Assembly: GCA_038146985.1 (NCBI GenBank)
Contig: JAYQSQ010000016.1
Span: forward strand, 228,630 to 292,629
Length of the DNA stretch: 64,000 nt
Direction of reading: 5' to 3'
Origin: JADHLJ01 sp038146985
GTDB lineage: Bacteria; Pseudomonadota; Alphaproteobacteria; Thalassobaculales; Thalassobaculaceae
The notes under the pieces were generated by a model. The model worked only from the letters and a program-made list of their open reading frames with translations, searched no databases and was not told the DNA's origin. The position numbers and the translations under genes were made by a program. This document shows, one piece after another, positions 47,434-57,017 of this stretch. Each line of letters opens with the position of its first letter. Position 1 is the stretch's first letter.

Positions 47434-48069
47434 TCAGCGCCAGGCCCAGACCGGTTCTCCCAGATGGCCGACCCGGCTGTCGCGGCCGTGCAGGCAGACC
47501 TCTCGGAACTGATAGACCATGGCGGCGGTCGGCGCGTGCAGCGCGTTGTTCTCGCCCATCAGCAGGCGGATCACCGGGCGGTCGCTTTCCGGAATGCCGA
47601 CGAATTCGGGCGAGTCGGGCCGGTTGAGCTCGCGAAAGGTAATGCGGTGGATCCGCGCGACCTCGGCGGGATTGGCCCGGAGCTCCGCCTCGTCGCCGGC
47701 CCAGACGACGATCGGGGTGATCAGATAGCCGGACCGGGTTGGATAATCGTCGAGGACTCCGAGCACCGCATCCGGTTCGAGATGCAGGTTCACTTCCTCC
47801 CGCAGCTCGCGGAGCGCGCCTTCAATGGGGGTTTCGCCCGCATCGATGCGGCCGCCGGGCAGGGCGAACTGGCCGGCGTGGCTGCTGAGCTTCGGGGTCC
47901 GGCGGGTCAGGACATAGGCGCCCTCGCCGTTGTCGTCCCGGATCAAGGCGATGGCGACGGCGGCGCGCTTGAAGCCTTCACGCGGGCGTCGAATTCGCGT
48001 GAAGGCGGTCAGGTTTGCGGTAACCCGGGTCCGCATCGCGTCGTTGTAGAGGTAGTCGCTATCTTCCAT
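47434..48069 (-). CDS. Nudix hydrolase (CoA pyrophosphatase-like)
   Basis: 211-residue Nudix protein. The Nudix box GGRIDAGETPIEGALRELREE (residues about 69-89) is complete. The layout (an arginine-rich N-terminus, TRRTPKLSSHAGQFALPGG, and TYREL-like ITFRELNRPDSPEFVGI) matches the CoA diphosphatase group NudL/PCD1. It would cleave a nucleoside diphosphate linked to another moiety, probably CoA. Single gene. Confidence 0.85.
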   Translation of the reverse strand: MEDSDYLYNDAMRTRVTANLTAFTRIRRPREGFKRAAVAIALIRDDNGEGAYVLTRRTPKLSSHAGQFALPGGRIDAGETPIEGALRELREEVNLHLEPDAVLGVLDDYPTRSGYLITPIVVWAGDEAELRANPAEVARIHRITFRELNRPDSPEFVGIPESDRPVIRLLMGENNALHAPTAAMVYQFREVCLHGRDSRVGHLGEPVWAWR

Positions 48070-48251
48070 GGCCGCGCCATTCTGCCCGAGGACGTAAAAC
48101 CCGCCCAGCCTTGCCGAGATACGACACGTTCGTGCGCCCGGATTAATTCATGGGCGATGAATGGGCGGCGTGATCATTCCTTGTGGACAGGATCGGGTGC
48201 GCCGGGGAAACATTGGAAAAAAGCCGTTTCAATCAAGGTGGGCGGAACCTC

Positions 48252-49217
48252 ATGAATCCCAAGATCGTTTTCGTTACCAATTTTCCCGACGCCGCCGATG
48301 TTGCGCGCGAGATGACGCCGACCGGCTTCGATCTTGCCGTGGTTCCGGCCCGCAGTGCCGAATACCGGGAGGCCATGAAGGATGCCGAGTATCTGGTCGG
48401 CTTCGTCGCGGGACTAGTGGATAAGGAGCTGTTCAAGACCGGACCCAAGCTCAAGCTGATCCAGTTGCTCAGCGCCGGGTATGACGAGTCCGATCTCGAC
48501 GCCGCCCGATCCGCGGGGGTGCCGGTCTGCAACAACGGCGGCGCGAACTCGGTGGCGGTCTCGGAGCATGCGATCCTACTGATGCTGGCGGTCTCGCGCC
48601 AGTTGGTTCGCCAGCACAAAAGCGTCGCCGGCGGCAATTGGCGCGGCAACCAGACACCTCGGGTGCATGAGGCGCGCGACAAGACCCTCGGTATCGTCGG
48701 GCTCGGCACCATCGGCAAGAAAACGGCGCGCCTCGCCCAGGCCTTCGGCATGCGGGTGATCTACTATGACATCGCGCGGCTCCCCGAGGACCGTGAGGAC
48801 CAGCTTAATGTTCGGTTCCGGCTCCTGCGGGAACTGCTGCGCGAGGCGGATGTGGTGTCCTTGCACACGCCGTTGAACGCGAGTACCCGGCATCTGATCG
48901 GCGCCGATGAACTGGCGCTGATGAAGCCGTCGGCGATCCTGGTGAACACCGCGCGCGGCCCGGTGGTGGACGAGGCGGCGCTGTATCGGGCTCTCACCGA
49001 CGGTACCATCCAGGCCGCCGGTCTCGATGTGTTCGATCAGGAGCCGCCGCAGCCGGACAATCCGCTGTTCACCTTGGACAATGTGATCCTGACCGCGCAT
49101 CTCGCCGGCCCGACCTTCGAGAGCAACACGGCGCGGGTGCGCAACGCCTTCGACAATGTGCAGCGTGTCGCGCGGGGCGAGGCGCCTCTCTGGATCGTGC
49201 CGGAACTGCTGGAGTGA
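48252..49217 (+). CDS. D-2-hydroxyacid dehydrogenase
   Basis: 321-residue NAD(P)-dependent dehydrogenase of the D-isomer family. The catalytic arginine is in VNTARGPVVDEAAL, the glutamate in GLDVFDQEPPQ and the histidine in LTAHLAGPTFES. The dinucleotide loop is LGIVGLGTIGKKTARLA. The start is ATG 48252 (MNPKIVFV); the frame is open further upstream. Followed 37 bases later by a VOC protein, so the two may act together in a small catabolic unit. Substrate unknown. Confidence 0.9.
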   Translation: MNPKIVFVTNFPDAADVAREMTPTGFDLAVVPARSAEYREAMKDAEYLVGFVAGLVDKELFKTGPKLKLIQLLSAGYDESDLDAARSAGVPVCNNGGANSVAVSEHAILLMLAVSRQLVRQHKSVAGGNWRGNQTPRVHEARDKTLGIVGLGTIGKKTARLAQAFGMRVIYYDIARLPEDREDQLNVRFRLLRELLREADVVSLHTPLNASTRHLIGADELALMKPSAILVNTARGPVVDEAALYRALTDGTIQAAGLDVFDQEPPQPDNPLFTLDNVILTAHLAGPTFESNTARVRNAFDNVQRVARGEAPLWIVPELLE

Positions 49218-49254
49218 ACCGGCCGCAATCGAGCAGAAAACCGGAGATCAAGGC

Positions 49255-49674
49255 ATGAGCAACCTGGCCCTCGCTTTCGACCATGTGCATATCATCGCCG
49301 AAAAGCCGCATGAGACGGCCAATTGGTATGTCGAGAAACTCGGCGCGGAGATCAAGGCGGATACCGTCGCCCGAGGGGCGCCGCAGATCTATGTCGCGCT
49401 TGGCGGCATGACCCTGCTGGTGCGCGGGCGCCGCGAGGGCGAGGCGCCGGCGGCGCCGGACCGCTTCAAGGATTTCGGCGACTTTTCCAGCCATGACCGA
49501 TGGGGCGCAGACCATATCGGGTTTGCCTATGACGGCGATCTCGCCGCCTATTGCGAGGAGCTTCGCGCAAGAGGCGTTGGGTTCTCGGTTCCCCTGAAAG
49601 AGGGTGTTGGCGGCATCAAGCTCTGCTTCATCGAGGCACCCGACGGGGTCAGTATAGAACTCGTTCAGTGCTGA
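49255..49674 (+). CDS. VOC-family (glyoxalase/bleomycin-resistance fold) protein
   Basis: 139-residue single VOC domain, in which the paired beta-alpha-beta-beta-beta modules bind a metal ion. It starts LAFDHVHIIAEKPHETANWY with the metal-binding histidine pair, has WGADHIGFAYDGDLAAYCEEL, and ends IKLCFIEAPDGVSIELVQ with the final glutamate. These are the features of lactoylglutathione lyase-like or dioxygenase-like members. Function not determined. Confidence 0.83.
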   Translation: MSNLALAFDHVHIIAEKPHETANWYVEKLGAEIKADTVARGAPQIYVALGGMTLLVRGRREGEAPAAPDRFKDFGDFSSHDRWGADHIGFAYDGDLAAYCEELRARGVGFSVPLKEGVGGIKLCFIEAPDGVSIELVQC

Positions 49675-49804
49675 CAGGCGTTCTCCAATCCGCGATCGCG
49701 CTCGACCGGAGAAAGATTTCGCTTTGTCCGTAGCCGCGAATCCGCTCAGACTTGCCGTTCCGGTCGGCTTTCCGGCGGACAGGGCCGCCGTGGAAGGAGG
49801 GGGA

Positions 49805-50038
49805 ATGTACGTTCTGGTGGTAATCGCCTGCATGACGTTCGATGCGCGGACCTCCTGTCAGGAATTCGAGCGGCCGCATGTGTTCCCGAGCGAGCAATCC
49901 TGCGATCGTGCCGGAGGGCTGGAGAAAGGCCGCTACGCGCGGCGCGCCGCCCGCCGTTCCTGGATGGAATACTCCTGGGCCTGCCGCGACCAAGGAGGAA
50001 CGCCGGTCGACCATAACCGCGGTCGCTCGGAACACTGA
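49805..50038 (+). CDS. Small cysteine-containing hypothetical protein
   Basis: 77-residue protein starting MYVLVVIACMTFDARTSCQE, with AGGAGGGGGA just upstream, a very strong ribosome site. It has four cysteines (positions 10, 18, 33 and 60) and an arginine-rich centre (YARRAARRSWMEYSW). The short hydrophobic start could be a weak signal or anchor. No family recognised. It ends 11 bases before urtE and converges with it. Confidence 0.6.
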   Translation: MYVLVVIACMTFDARTSCQEFERPHVFPSEQSCDRAGGLEKGRYARRAARRSWMEYSWACRDQGGTPVDHNRGRSEH

Positions 50039-50049
50039 GGGGAGACCCT

Positions 50050-50745
50050 TCATATGGTCAGATGCGCGCGCACCTCGGCTTCATCCAAGTCGTCGCGGGC
50101 GCCTTCCAGGACCACCGAGCCCCGGTCCATGACGACGATCCGGTCGGCCAGCTCGTGGGCGAAATCGAAATACTGCTCCACCAGCACGATCGCCATGTCG
50201 CCCCGGTCCCGCAGTATTTCGATGACCCGTTGAATTAGTTTGATGATCGACGGCTGAATGCCCTCGGTCGGCTCGTCCAGCAACAGGACCTTGGGTCGGG
50301 TCACCAAGGCGCGGGCAATGGCCAGCTGCTGTTGCTGGCCGCCGGAAAGATCGCCGCCCCGGCGCCCCAGCATCTCCTTCAGGACCGGGAAATAGCCGAA
50401 CAGCTCCTCGGGGATCAGCTGTTCCGATCGGGGCAAGGCCGCGAAGCCGGTTCGAAGGTTTTCGTCGACCGTCAGGCGCGCGAAGATATCGCGGCCTTGC
50501 GGAACATAGGCGATCCCGGCGCGCGCGCGATCATAGATCGGCCACCGGCTGAGGTCCGATCCCTCCAGCTCGATCGATCCCCGGCTGATCTTCTCGACAC
50601 CCATGATGGCCCGCAGCAGGCTGGTCTTGCCGACCCCGTTGCGGCCGAGAACGCACGTCACCGCGCCGGGCCGGGTGGTGAAACCCACGTTCCGCACCGC
50701 CTGGCTCGCGCCATAGAACAGGTCTATGTTCTTGACCGTCAGCAT
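50050..50745 (-). CDS. urtE: Urea ABC transporter ATP-binding protein UrtE
   Basis: 231-residue ABC ATPase, one of the two energising subunits of the urea importer. Walker A GRNGVGKTSLLRAI, signature LSGGQQQQLAIARAL, Walker B VLLLDEPTEGIQPSI and the late GDMAIVLVEQYFDFA are typical. Last gene of urtABCDE on the minus strand, 19 bases after urtD. Confidence 0.95.
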   Translation of the reverse strand: MLTVKNIDLFYGASQAVRNVGFTTRPGAVTCVLGRNGVGKTSLLRAIMGVEKISRGSIELEGSDLSRWPIYDRARAGIAYVPQGRDIFARLTVDENLRTGFAALPRSEQLIPEELFGYFPVLKEMLGRRGGDLSGGQQQQLAIARALVTRPKVLLLDEPTEGIQPSIIKLIQRVIEILRDRGDMAIVLVEQYFDFAHELADRIVVMDRGSVVLEGARDDLDEAEVRAHLTI

Positions 50746-50764
50746 GCCCGACCTTTCCTCGTCG

Positions 50765-51526
50765 TCATCGCCCGAGATAGACCTCGATCACCGTTTCATT
50801 GGCCTGCACGGTATCGAGGGATCCTTCGGCCAGCACCGAGCCTTCGTGCAGGACTGTGACCGGCACGTTCAAGGCGCGAACGAACTCCATATCGTGTTCG
50901 ACTACAATCACCGAGCGCGACGCGGCGATCCGCCGGAGCAGTGCGGCGGTGGTCTCGGTCTCGGCATCGGTCATGCCGGCGACCGGTTCGTCGACCAGCA
51001 GCAGATCCGGGTCCTGGATCAGCAGCATGCCGATCTCGAGCCATTGCTTCTGTCCGTGGCTAAGCCGGCCGGCGAGATCATCCCGCAAATCGGCGAGCCC
51101 GGTTGCCGACAGGACCTCGTCGATCGCCGACCGTTCTGCCGGGCCGGCCGCGAACCGGAACATCGAGCGGACCCGGCGGTCCGCTTTCAGCGCCATCCAG
51201 AGATTGTCAAAGACCGACAGGGCTTCGAACACGGTGGGTTTCTGGAATTTGCGCCCGATGCCGAGATTGGCGATCCTGGGCTCGTCCAGCAGGGTCAGGT
51301 CATGGGCGTCGCGGAACGTCACTTTTCCGGCGTCCGGGCGGGTCTTGCCGGTGATCACGTCCATCATGGTGGTCTTGCCGGCACCATTCGGGCCGATCAC
51401 GGCCCGCATCTCGCCGGACATGACGACGAAGGACAAATCGTTGAGCGCCTTGAAGCCGTCGAAGGAAACCGTGACACCATCCATCACCAGGATAGTCTCG
51501 CCGGTTTTTCCCGCTGTGCCGGTCAT
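50765..51526 (-). CDS. urtD: Urea ABC transporter ATP-binding protein UrtD
   Basis: 253-residue ABC ATPase of the urea/branched-chain-amino-acid type. Walker A GPNGAGKTTMMDVI, the UrtD-typical IANLGIGRKFQKPTVFEAL, signature RLSHGQKQWLEIGML and Walker B LLLVDEPVAGMTD. ATG 51526 overlaps the urtC stop by four bases (51523-51526); the frame is open further upstream but inside urtC. The signature uses SHGQ, as in other UrtD proteins. Confidence 0.94.
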   Translation of the reverse strand: MTGTAGKTGETILVMDGVTVSFDGFKALNDLSFVVMSGEMRAVIGPNGAGKTTMMDVITGKTRPDAGKVTFRDAHDLTLLDEPRIANLGIGRKFQKPTVFEALSVFDNLWMALKADRRVRSMFRFAAGPAERSAIDEVLSATGLADLRDDLAGRLSHGQKQWLEIGMLLIQDPDLLLVDEPVAGMTDAETETTAALLRRIAASRSVIVVEHDMEFVRALNVPVTVLHEGSVLAEGSLDTVQANETVIEVYLGR

Positions 51527-52728
51527 GACGGCGTCTCCGTGCCCGGCGCATCGGTTCCCGGCGCGCGACGCGCGGAAAGCCGGGCCGCCGGGATCGGAAG
51601 CAGCCGCGCGAGAGCCGCCAGACCGCGCCCAGAGCCCACCAGTCCCTTGGGCAGGAAAAGGGTGATCACCACGAACAGCCCGCCCAGAAGGAACAACCAG
51701 ACTTCCGGGGCCAGCGCGGTGAAATAGGATTTCAGCGCGTTTACCGATACCGCCCCGAGAACCGCGCCATAGAGGCTCCCCCGGCCGCCGAGCGCCACCC
51801 AGACGACGATCTCGATGGACTTGAGCGGCGAGAACTCGCTCGGATTGATGATGCCGACCTGCGGCACATAGAGGGCGCCGGCGATGCCCGCCAGAACGGC
51901 CGATACGGTGAACACGAACACCTTGTATGTGTCGGTCCGGTAGCCGACGAACCGAGCCCGCGCCTCGGCGTCGCGGATCGCGATCAGGACCCGGCCGATC
52001 TTGCTGGCGACGATGATCCGGCACACGGCGAAGCCGCCGATGAGCGCCAGCGCGGACGAGGTGAACAGAACGCCCCGGGTCGTGTCCGCCCGCAAATCGA
52101 AGCCGAGAATGTCCTTGAAGTCCGTCAGGCCGTTATTGCCGCCGAACCCCATGTCGTTTCGGAAAAAGGCGAGCATCAGGGCATAGGTCAGGGCCTGGCT
52201 GATGATGGAGAAATACACGCCGCTGACCCGGGAGCGGAAGGCCAGCCAGCCGAACAGGAAGCCGAGCAGCCCCGGCACCACCATCACCATCGCCACGGCG
52301 AACCAGAACATGTCGAAGCCGTGCCAGAACCACGGCAGTTCCTGCCAATTCAGAAACACCATGAAATCGGGAAGCACCGGATCGCCGTATACGCCGCGCG
52401 GGCCGATCTCGCGCATCAGATGCATGCCCATGGCATAGCCGCCGAGAGCGAAGAACGCGCCGTGCCCGAGGCTGAGGATGCCGCAGAAGCCCCAGATCAG
52501 ATCCACCGACAGGGCGAGCAGCGCGAAGCAGAGATACTTGCCGAACAGGCTCACCGCGAAGGACGGCACATGGAACGCCGAGCTTTCGGGAACCGCGAGA
52601 TTGAGTACCGGCACCAGGACGGCGAGGGCCAGGGTTGCGGCGAGGAAGATCCTTGATCCGAGATCATGGGCGAGCAAGGTGAAGATCATGCCGCCAGTCG
52701 TGGGAGAGGGGCGCGCGCCGCCGGTCAT
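51523..52728 (-). CDS. urtC: Urea ABC transporter permease UrtC
   Basis: 401-residue inner-membrane permease of the LivM family with about ten hydrophobic segments. Landmarks are FALLALSVDLIWGFCGILSLG and GHGAFFALGGYAMGMHLM, then VSGVYFSIISQALTYALMLA and VWVALGGRGSLYGAVLG with the conserved GGRGxxxG loop. Starts three bases after the urtB stop and overlaps urtD. Confidence 0.94.
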   Translation of the reverse strand: MTGGARPSPTTGGMIFTLLAHDLGSRIFLAATLALAVLVPVLNLAVPESSAFHVPSFAVSLFGKYLCFALLALSVDLIWGFCGILSLGHGAFFALGGYAMGMHLMREIGPRGVYGDPVLPDFMVFLNWQELPWFWHGFDMFWFAVAMVMVVPGLLGFLFGWLAFRSRVSGVYFSIISQALTYALMLAFFRNDMGFGGNNGLTDFKDILGFDLRADTTRGVLFTSSALALIGGFAVCRIIVASKIGRVLIAIRDAEARARFVGYRTDTYKVFVFTVSAVLAGIAGALYVPQVGIINPSEFSPLKSIEIVVWVALGGRGSLYGAVLGAVSVNALKSYFTALAPEVWLFLLGGLFVVITLFLPKGLVGSGRGLAALARLLPIPAARLSARRAPGTDAPGTETPS

Positions 52729-52731
52729 GGC

Positions 52732-54336
52732 TCAGTTCTCCGCCGTCCGGCCCTTGAGCGCGAACATGCCGCTGGGCCGTTTCTGGATGAACAGGATGAT
52801 GAGGACGAGGATCAGGATCTTGCCGAGGACGGCGCCAGCCCATGGCTCCAGCAGCTTGTTGGCGATGCCCAGGGTCATCGCGCCCAGCACCGTGCCCCAG
52901 ATATTGCCGACGCCGCCGAAGACGACGACCATGAAGCTGTCGACGATGTATTGCTGGCCGAGATTGGGGCCGACATTGGTCAACTGGCTGAGCGCGACGC
53001 CGGCGATGCCGGCGATGCCGGAGCCGAAGCCGAAGGTCAGCGCGTCGATCCAATTGGTCCGTATGCCCATGGCGGCGGCCATGCGCCGGTTCTGGGTGAC
53101 CGCGCGCATCTGGAGCCCGAAGGACGAGTAGCGCAGAAACGCGACGATCAGCAGCACGAGCAGCGCGGTGAATCCGATGATGGTCATCCGGTTATAGGTG
53201 AGCGAAAGGGCGGCATTCACCTCCAGCGCGCCGCTCATCCATTCCGGGGTGATCACAGAGCGGTTGAGCGGCGAGAAGATCGACCGCACGGCCTGCTGCA
53301 GCACCAGGCTGATCCCGAACGTCGCGAGCAGGGTTTCCAGCGGCCGGCCATAGAGGAACCGGATCACGCCGCGCTCCAGAAGCACCCCGACCGCGCCGGA
53401 AACCAGGAACGCCGCCGGAACCGCGATCGCCAGGGAATACTCGATCGCGCCGGGAAAGACCTGCTGGATGACATAGGTGGTGTAGGCGCCCAGCATGATC
53501 ATCTCGCCATGGGCCATATTGATCACCCCCATGACCCCGAAGGTGATCGCCAGCCCGACCGCCGCGAGCAGGAGCACGGACCCGAGACTGATGCCGAAGA
53601 ACAAGGTTTCGGCCATTCCGTAGAGCCGTCCGCTCGACTGGGTCACGGCAAGCGATTTTCCAGCCGCTTCACGGATGTCCGGGTCCGGGTCGTTCAGCGA
53701 AAGCGCGCCGAGAATGACCATGACGTCCTGGTCCAGCACATCCGCCAGCGCCCCGATCGCGGCCAGCCGGTTCTGCTTGTCGCCGGTCTTTGCCTGAATG
53801 GCGTCGCGGGCGATCCGCATGGCCGACTTCACGCCGGGATCGGCCTCGCGCTCAAGCGCCCGGTCGAGCGAGGCGAGCATCGAGGCGTCGCCGTCCTTGA
53901 CCATGGCCCGGGCCGCGGCCGCCCGCGCCGAGGTATTCCCGGCGGTCAAGGCCATGCCGCCGATCGCCAGCCGCAGTTTTCCCCGCAATTCGTTATTGAT
54001 GGAAATCTTCTTCAGCGCCCGCTTCTTGGCCTCGCCGAGATCCTTACCGTCCAAGGGATCAAAGATCTTGAAGTCGCGTCCAAGCGGCTCGGCGATCACC
54101 ACGCGGTTGGTGTCCTTCTCGCGAAACAGCAACCCGTCGAGCATGGCGCGGAGCGCGGGCAGGGCGCCGGCGTCCCCGAGGTCCTGCAGGCTTTCGATCG
54201 CGGTGCCCTTGGCTTCAAAGGACTCGGCGTCAAGGGCCGCCACCCGGCCTGCGAGATCCGATGCCGATGCCGGTGCCGAGAGCGCCATCATGGCCATCAC
54301 GGCGGCGCAAAGGAGAAAAGACGAAACGAATTTCAT
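52732..54336 (-). CDS. urtB: Urea ABC transporter permease UrtB, with periplasmic N-terminal domain
   Basis: 534-residue permease of the LivH family. A signal peptide (MKFVSSFLLCAAVMAMMALS) precedes about 210 helical residues with HEAT-like units (ESLQDLGDAGALPALRAMLD, AARAMVKDGDASMLASLDRA, LRNPDPDIREAA-like LNDPDPDIREAAGKSLAV). Then comes a typical membrane part: FFGISLGSVLLLAAVGLAIT, VINMAHGEMIMLGAYTTYVI and the late VVFGGVGNIWGTVLGAMTLG. The extended N-terminus is usual in proteobacterial UrtB. It is separated from urtA by 70 bases. Confidence 0.93.
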   Translation of the reverse strand: MKFVSSFLLCAAVMAMMALSAPASASDLAGRVAALDAESFEAKGTAIESLQDLGDAGALPALRAMLDGLLFREKDTNRVVIAEPLGRDFKIFDPLDGKDLGEAKKRALKKISINNELRGKLRLAIGGMALTAGNTSARAAAARAMVKDGDASMLASLDRALEREADPGVKSAMRIARDAIQAKTGDKQNRLAAIGALADVLDQDVMVILGALSLNDPDPDIREAAGKSLAVTQSSGRLYGMAETLFFGISLGSVLLLAAVGLAITFGVMGVINMAHGEMIMLGAYTTYVIQQVFPGAIEYSLAIAVPAAFLVSGAVGVLLERGVIRFLYGRPLETLLATFGISLVLQQAVRSIFSPLNRSVITPEWMSGALEVNAALSLTYNRMTIIGFTALLVLLIVAFLRYSSFGLQMRAVTQNRRMAAAMGIRTNWIDALTFGFGSGIAGIAGVALSQLTNVGPNLGQQYIVDSFMVVVFGGVGNIWGTVLGAMTLGIANKLLEPWAGAVLGKILILVLIILFIQKRPSGMFALKGRTAEN

Positions 54337-54406
54337 GATGGTCTCGCGGTGATCACGGGGTCCCGGCGGCTGATTTCGCCGGAGCCCGCGTGTCGGGAGA
54401 GTAGGA

Positions 54407-55688
54407 TCAGTAGTTCTGGCCAGCGCACTTGCCGGTATCGATGTTGAAGTTTCCGCAGGCGATCGGGGCCGTCCAGTCGGCGACGATCCGGGCGCTGTCG
54501 GGCAGGTAGTCGGTCCAGGCATCGCCGATGACGCCGCCTGAGGTCTGCCACACGGTTTCGAACTGGCCGTCCGCCTGGATCTCGCCGATCAGAACCGGCT
54601 TGGTCAGATGGTGGTTGGTGTTCATCACCGCCATGCCGCCGGTCAGGTTCGGATAGGTGATGCCGTACATCGCCGTGCGGACCGCGTCGACCGCCGTGGT
54701 ACCCGCCTTCTCGACCGCCTTCACCCACATGTTGAAGCCGATATAGTGGGCCTCCATCGGGTCGTTGGTGACGCGCTTTTCATTCTTGATGAAGGCGTGC
54801 CATTTCTTGATGAAGGCGTCGTTGGCGTCCGAATCCGCGCTCATGAAATAGTTCCACGCCGCGAGGTGGCCGACCAGCGGGGCGGTGTCGATGCCGGACA
54901 GTTCCTCCTCGCCGACCGAGAAGGCGACGACCGGAATGTCTTCGGCCTTGATTCCTGGTTGCCGAGTTCCTTGTAGAACGGAACGTTGGCATCGCCGTTG
55001 ATCGTCGACACGACGGTCGTCTTCTTTGCCGGCGGCGCCGAAGGCCTGATGTCGGACACGATGGTCTGCCAGTCGGAATGACCGAACGGCGGGTAGTTGA
55101 TCATGATGTCTGCGGCGGCCACCCTTTGACCTTGAGATAGTTCTCGAGAATCTTGCTGGTGGTGCGCGGATAGACGTAGTCGGTACCAGCAAGCACCCAG
55201 CGCTTAACGCCCTTGCTCATCAGATAATCGACGGCCGGGATCGCCTGCTGGTTCGGCGCGGCGCCGGTATAGAAGACGTTTTTCGAGCTTTCCTCGCCCT
55301 CGTACTGACCGGGTAGAACAGCAGGCCGTTCAGTTCCTCGAAGACGGGCAGCACGGACTTGCGGACACCGAGGTCCAGTTGCCGAACACCACGTCGACCT
55401 TGTGAACCTCAAGCAGCTCGCGGGCCTTTTCCGCGAAAAGTGGCCAGTCGGACGCCGGATCGACGACGACGGCTTCAAGCTTCTTGCCGAGCAATCCGCC
55501 CTTCTTGCCTCTGTTCCTCGACCAGCATCAGAACCGTGTCCTTCAGCGTGGTCTCGCTGATCGCCATCGTGCCCGACAGCGAATGCAGCACCCCGACCTT
55601 GATGGTGTCAGCCGCGATTGCCGATGTCGCGGCAGTGAGGCTGAGAACGCTGGCGGCGGCCAGGCCTCAAAATCTTCCGTAGTGACAT
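54407..55688 (-). pseudogene. urtA: Urea ABC transporter substrate-binding protein UrtA, multiple frameshifts
   Basis: Periplasmic urea-binding protein, first gene of urtABCDE. The C-terminal 180 codons (from about 54955) are intact and end VADWTAPIACGNFNIDTGKC. Upstream the frame breaks five or more times (near 54957, 55120, 55300, 55370, 55510 and 55665). Segments between breaks match UrtA exactly: start MSLRKIL, then DTIKVGVLHSLSGTMAISET, then LLEVHKVDVVFGNW and YVYPRTTSKILENYLKVKG. The signal peptide region SVLSLTAATSAIAA is also readable. The rest of the operon is intact, so these are probably read errors. Confidence 0.87.
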
Positions 55689-55749
55689 GGTGCGAGTCCC
55701 TTCGCATTGATGATGCGTTGCAGCATTTCAAGATGCATGCCGGGGACTG

Positions 55750-55778
55750 ATTCGAAACGAATTCAGTATGTTACTGAA
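55750..55778. promoter_or_regulatory. Two adjacent palindromes upstream of urtA (operator candidates)
   Basis: ATTCG-AAA-CGAAT (55750-55762) runs directly into TTCAGTA-TGT-TACTGAA (55762-55778), sharing one T. Both arms are perfect. They lie 62-90 bases upstream of the urtA ATG, within an AT-richer stretch, a position expected for a nitrogen regulator. No promoter consensus was clear. Confidence 0.45.
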
Positions 55779-55874
55779 ACCTTGCCGATTTCGAGGCGGT
55801 GTCGTGCTTAAAATCTGAGCGTCATGCGCCGCTGGTGGCGAAAATTTGTGCGACGCAAATGGGCGAACGCTTGG

Positions 55875-56895
55875 TCAGCGCTTCAGGCGCGGGAAGACCT
55901 CGTCGTGAAGAGCCTGCATCAGCGCGTCCGGGCGGGCCCAGGTACCTCGTCGCGCCACCAGATCGCGTCGATGTCGAGAGTTTCGAGGGCGCGGGACCTG
56001 ATCCGCCACGTCGTCGGCCGTACTCCAGCATGACGGCGGATCTGACCGCCGCGTCGGGAACGTAGGAGGCAGCCCCGCTTGGCTTTCCCAGTCCACCGCG
56101 TGGGCCCATGTCGGGATAGGGTCTTTGTAGTCCGCCGGCGGTTTGGGATGTCCACGCCGGCATCACCGAACAGGATATGGGCGTGGCGGTGGCGGGAGAG
56201 GCGGCGGCACACGGCCGCATGTGGTCGATGGCCCGTTGACGGTCGTCATCGACCCGCGCGGCGGATCACCAGATACGCTGTACTCCTCGCGTTTGCGCCC
56301 GGCCTCGGCCATGCCGGTCCTCGAGATGCTTTCAGCGCCCAGGCGATTTAGTGCCCGGTGCCGCGCCGACATGGATCAGCACCCTGTCGGCGATGCGTCC
56401 CGCCAGCGCCAGCATTTTCGGCCGGTGGCGGCGATGACGATGGGGAGGCGCGCATACGGCGGATCGACCGCGATCCAGGAACCGCCCAGCTCGGTCCGCT
56501 TGCCGCCGTAAATGGAGCGCCAGAGCGCAACAGACTCCGCCATATCGGCCAAGGTCGCCGCCTTGCGCCCGATGATATAGGCGGAACTGTAGCCGGTACC
56601 GACGACGAGGTCGGCCCGACCTTCCGAGGCATCATCCAAGGTGGCGATGGCGCTTGCCGTGGTCAGGCGGATGCCGGGTGAGCGATTGGTCACGCCGGGC
56701 CGAGACGCAGGCGCGATGTCGCCGCTGCCGCCGCGCCCAGATGCATGTGTAGACGTCCCGCCACATGCCGGCGAGCAGCGGCGTGTCCGGCATCCACATG
56801 AAATCGAAGCCGGCGGCCTCGACCTTGGCGGCATAGGCGGCGGTGTCCTCTGGCGTTTCCGCCGTCGGAACGCGCAGACCGAAACGAAGCGCCAT
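55875..56895 (-). pseudogene. Luciferase-like (LLM) flavin-dependent monooxygenase, multiple frameshifts
   Basis: Flavin- or F420-dependent oxidoreductase, restored length about 340 residues. It starts MALRFGLRVPTAETPEDTAA (ATG 56895, GAGGAG upstream), then AAGFDFMWMPDTPLLAGMWR, and continues in other frames as LTTASAIATLDDASEGRADLV, LPIVIAATGRKMLALAGRIAD, then YPDMG and DIDAIWWRDE, ending ALMQALHDEVFPRLKR at 55875. At least six indels are needed. Together with urtA it forms a continuous indel-rich block (about 54957-56800). Probably misread sequence. Confidence 0.72.
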
Positions 56896-57017
56896 CGCGT
56901 GCTCCTCTCTTGCATAAGGGTGGCTGACGGACCGGATGTTTGTCAGGTAGAGCGCGGGCACGGGCCGATGCCGCCACCGCCACCCGTGCATGATATCGGT
57001 TGGGGAGTATCGCGGAA

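Noticed and set aside
52732..54336. UrtB as an unusual fusion protein
   Set aside because: The N-terminal helical extension is common in proteobacterial UrtB.
52666..54447. 593-codon plus-strand open frame opposite urtB
   Set aside because: Same shadow effect; the minus strand encodes UrtB throughout.
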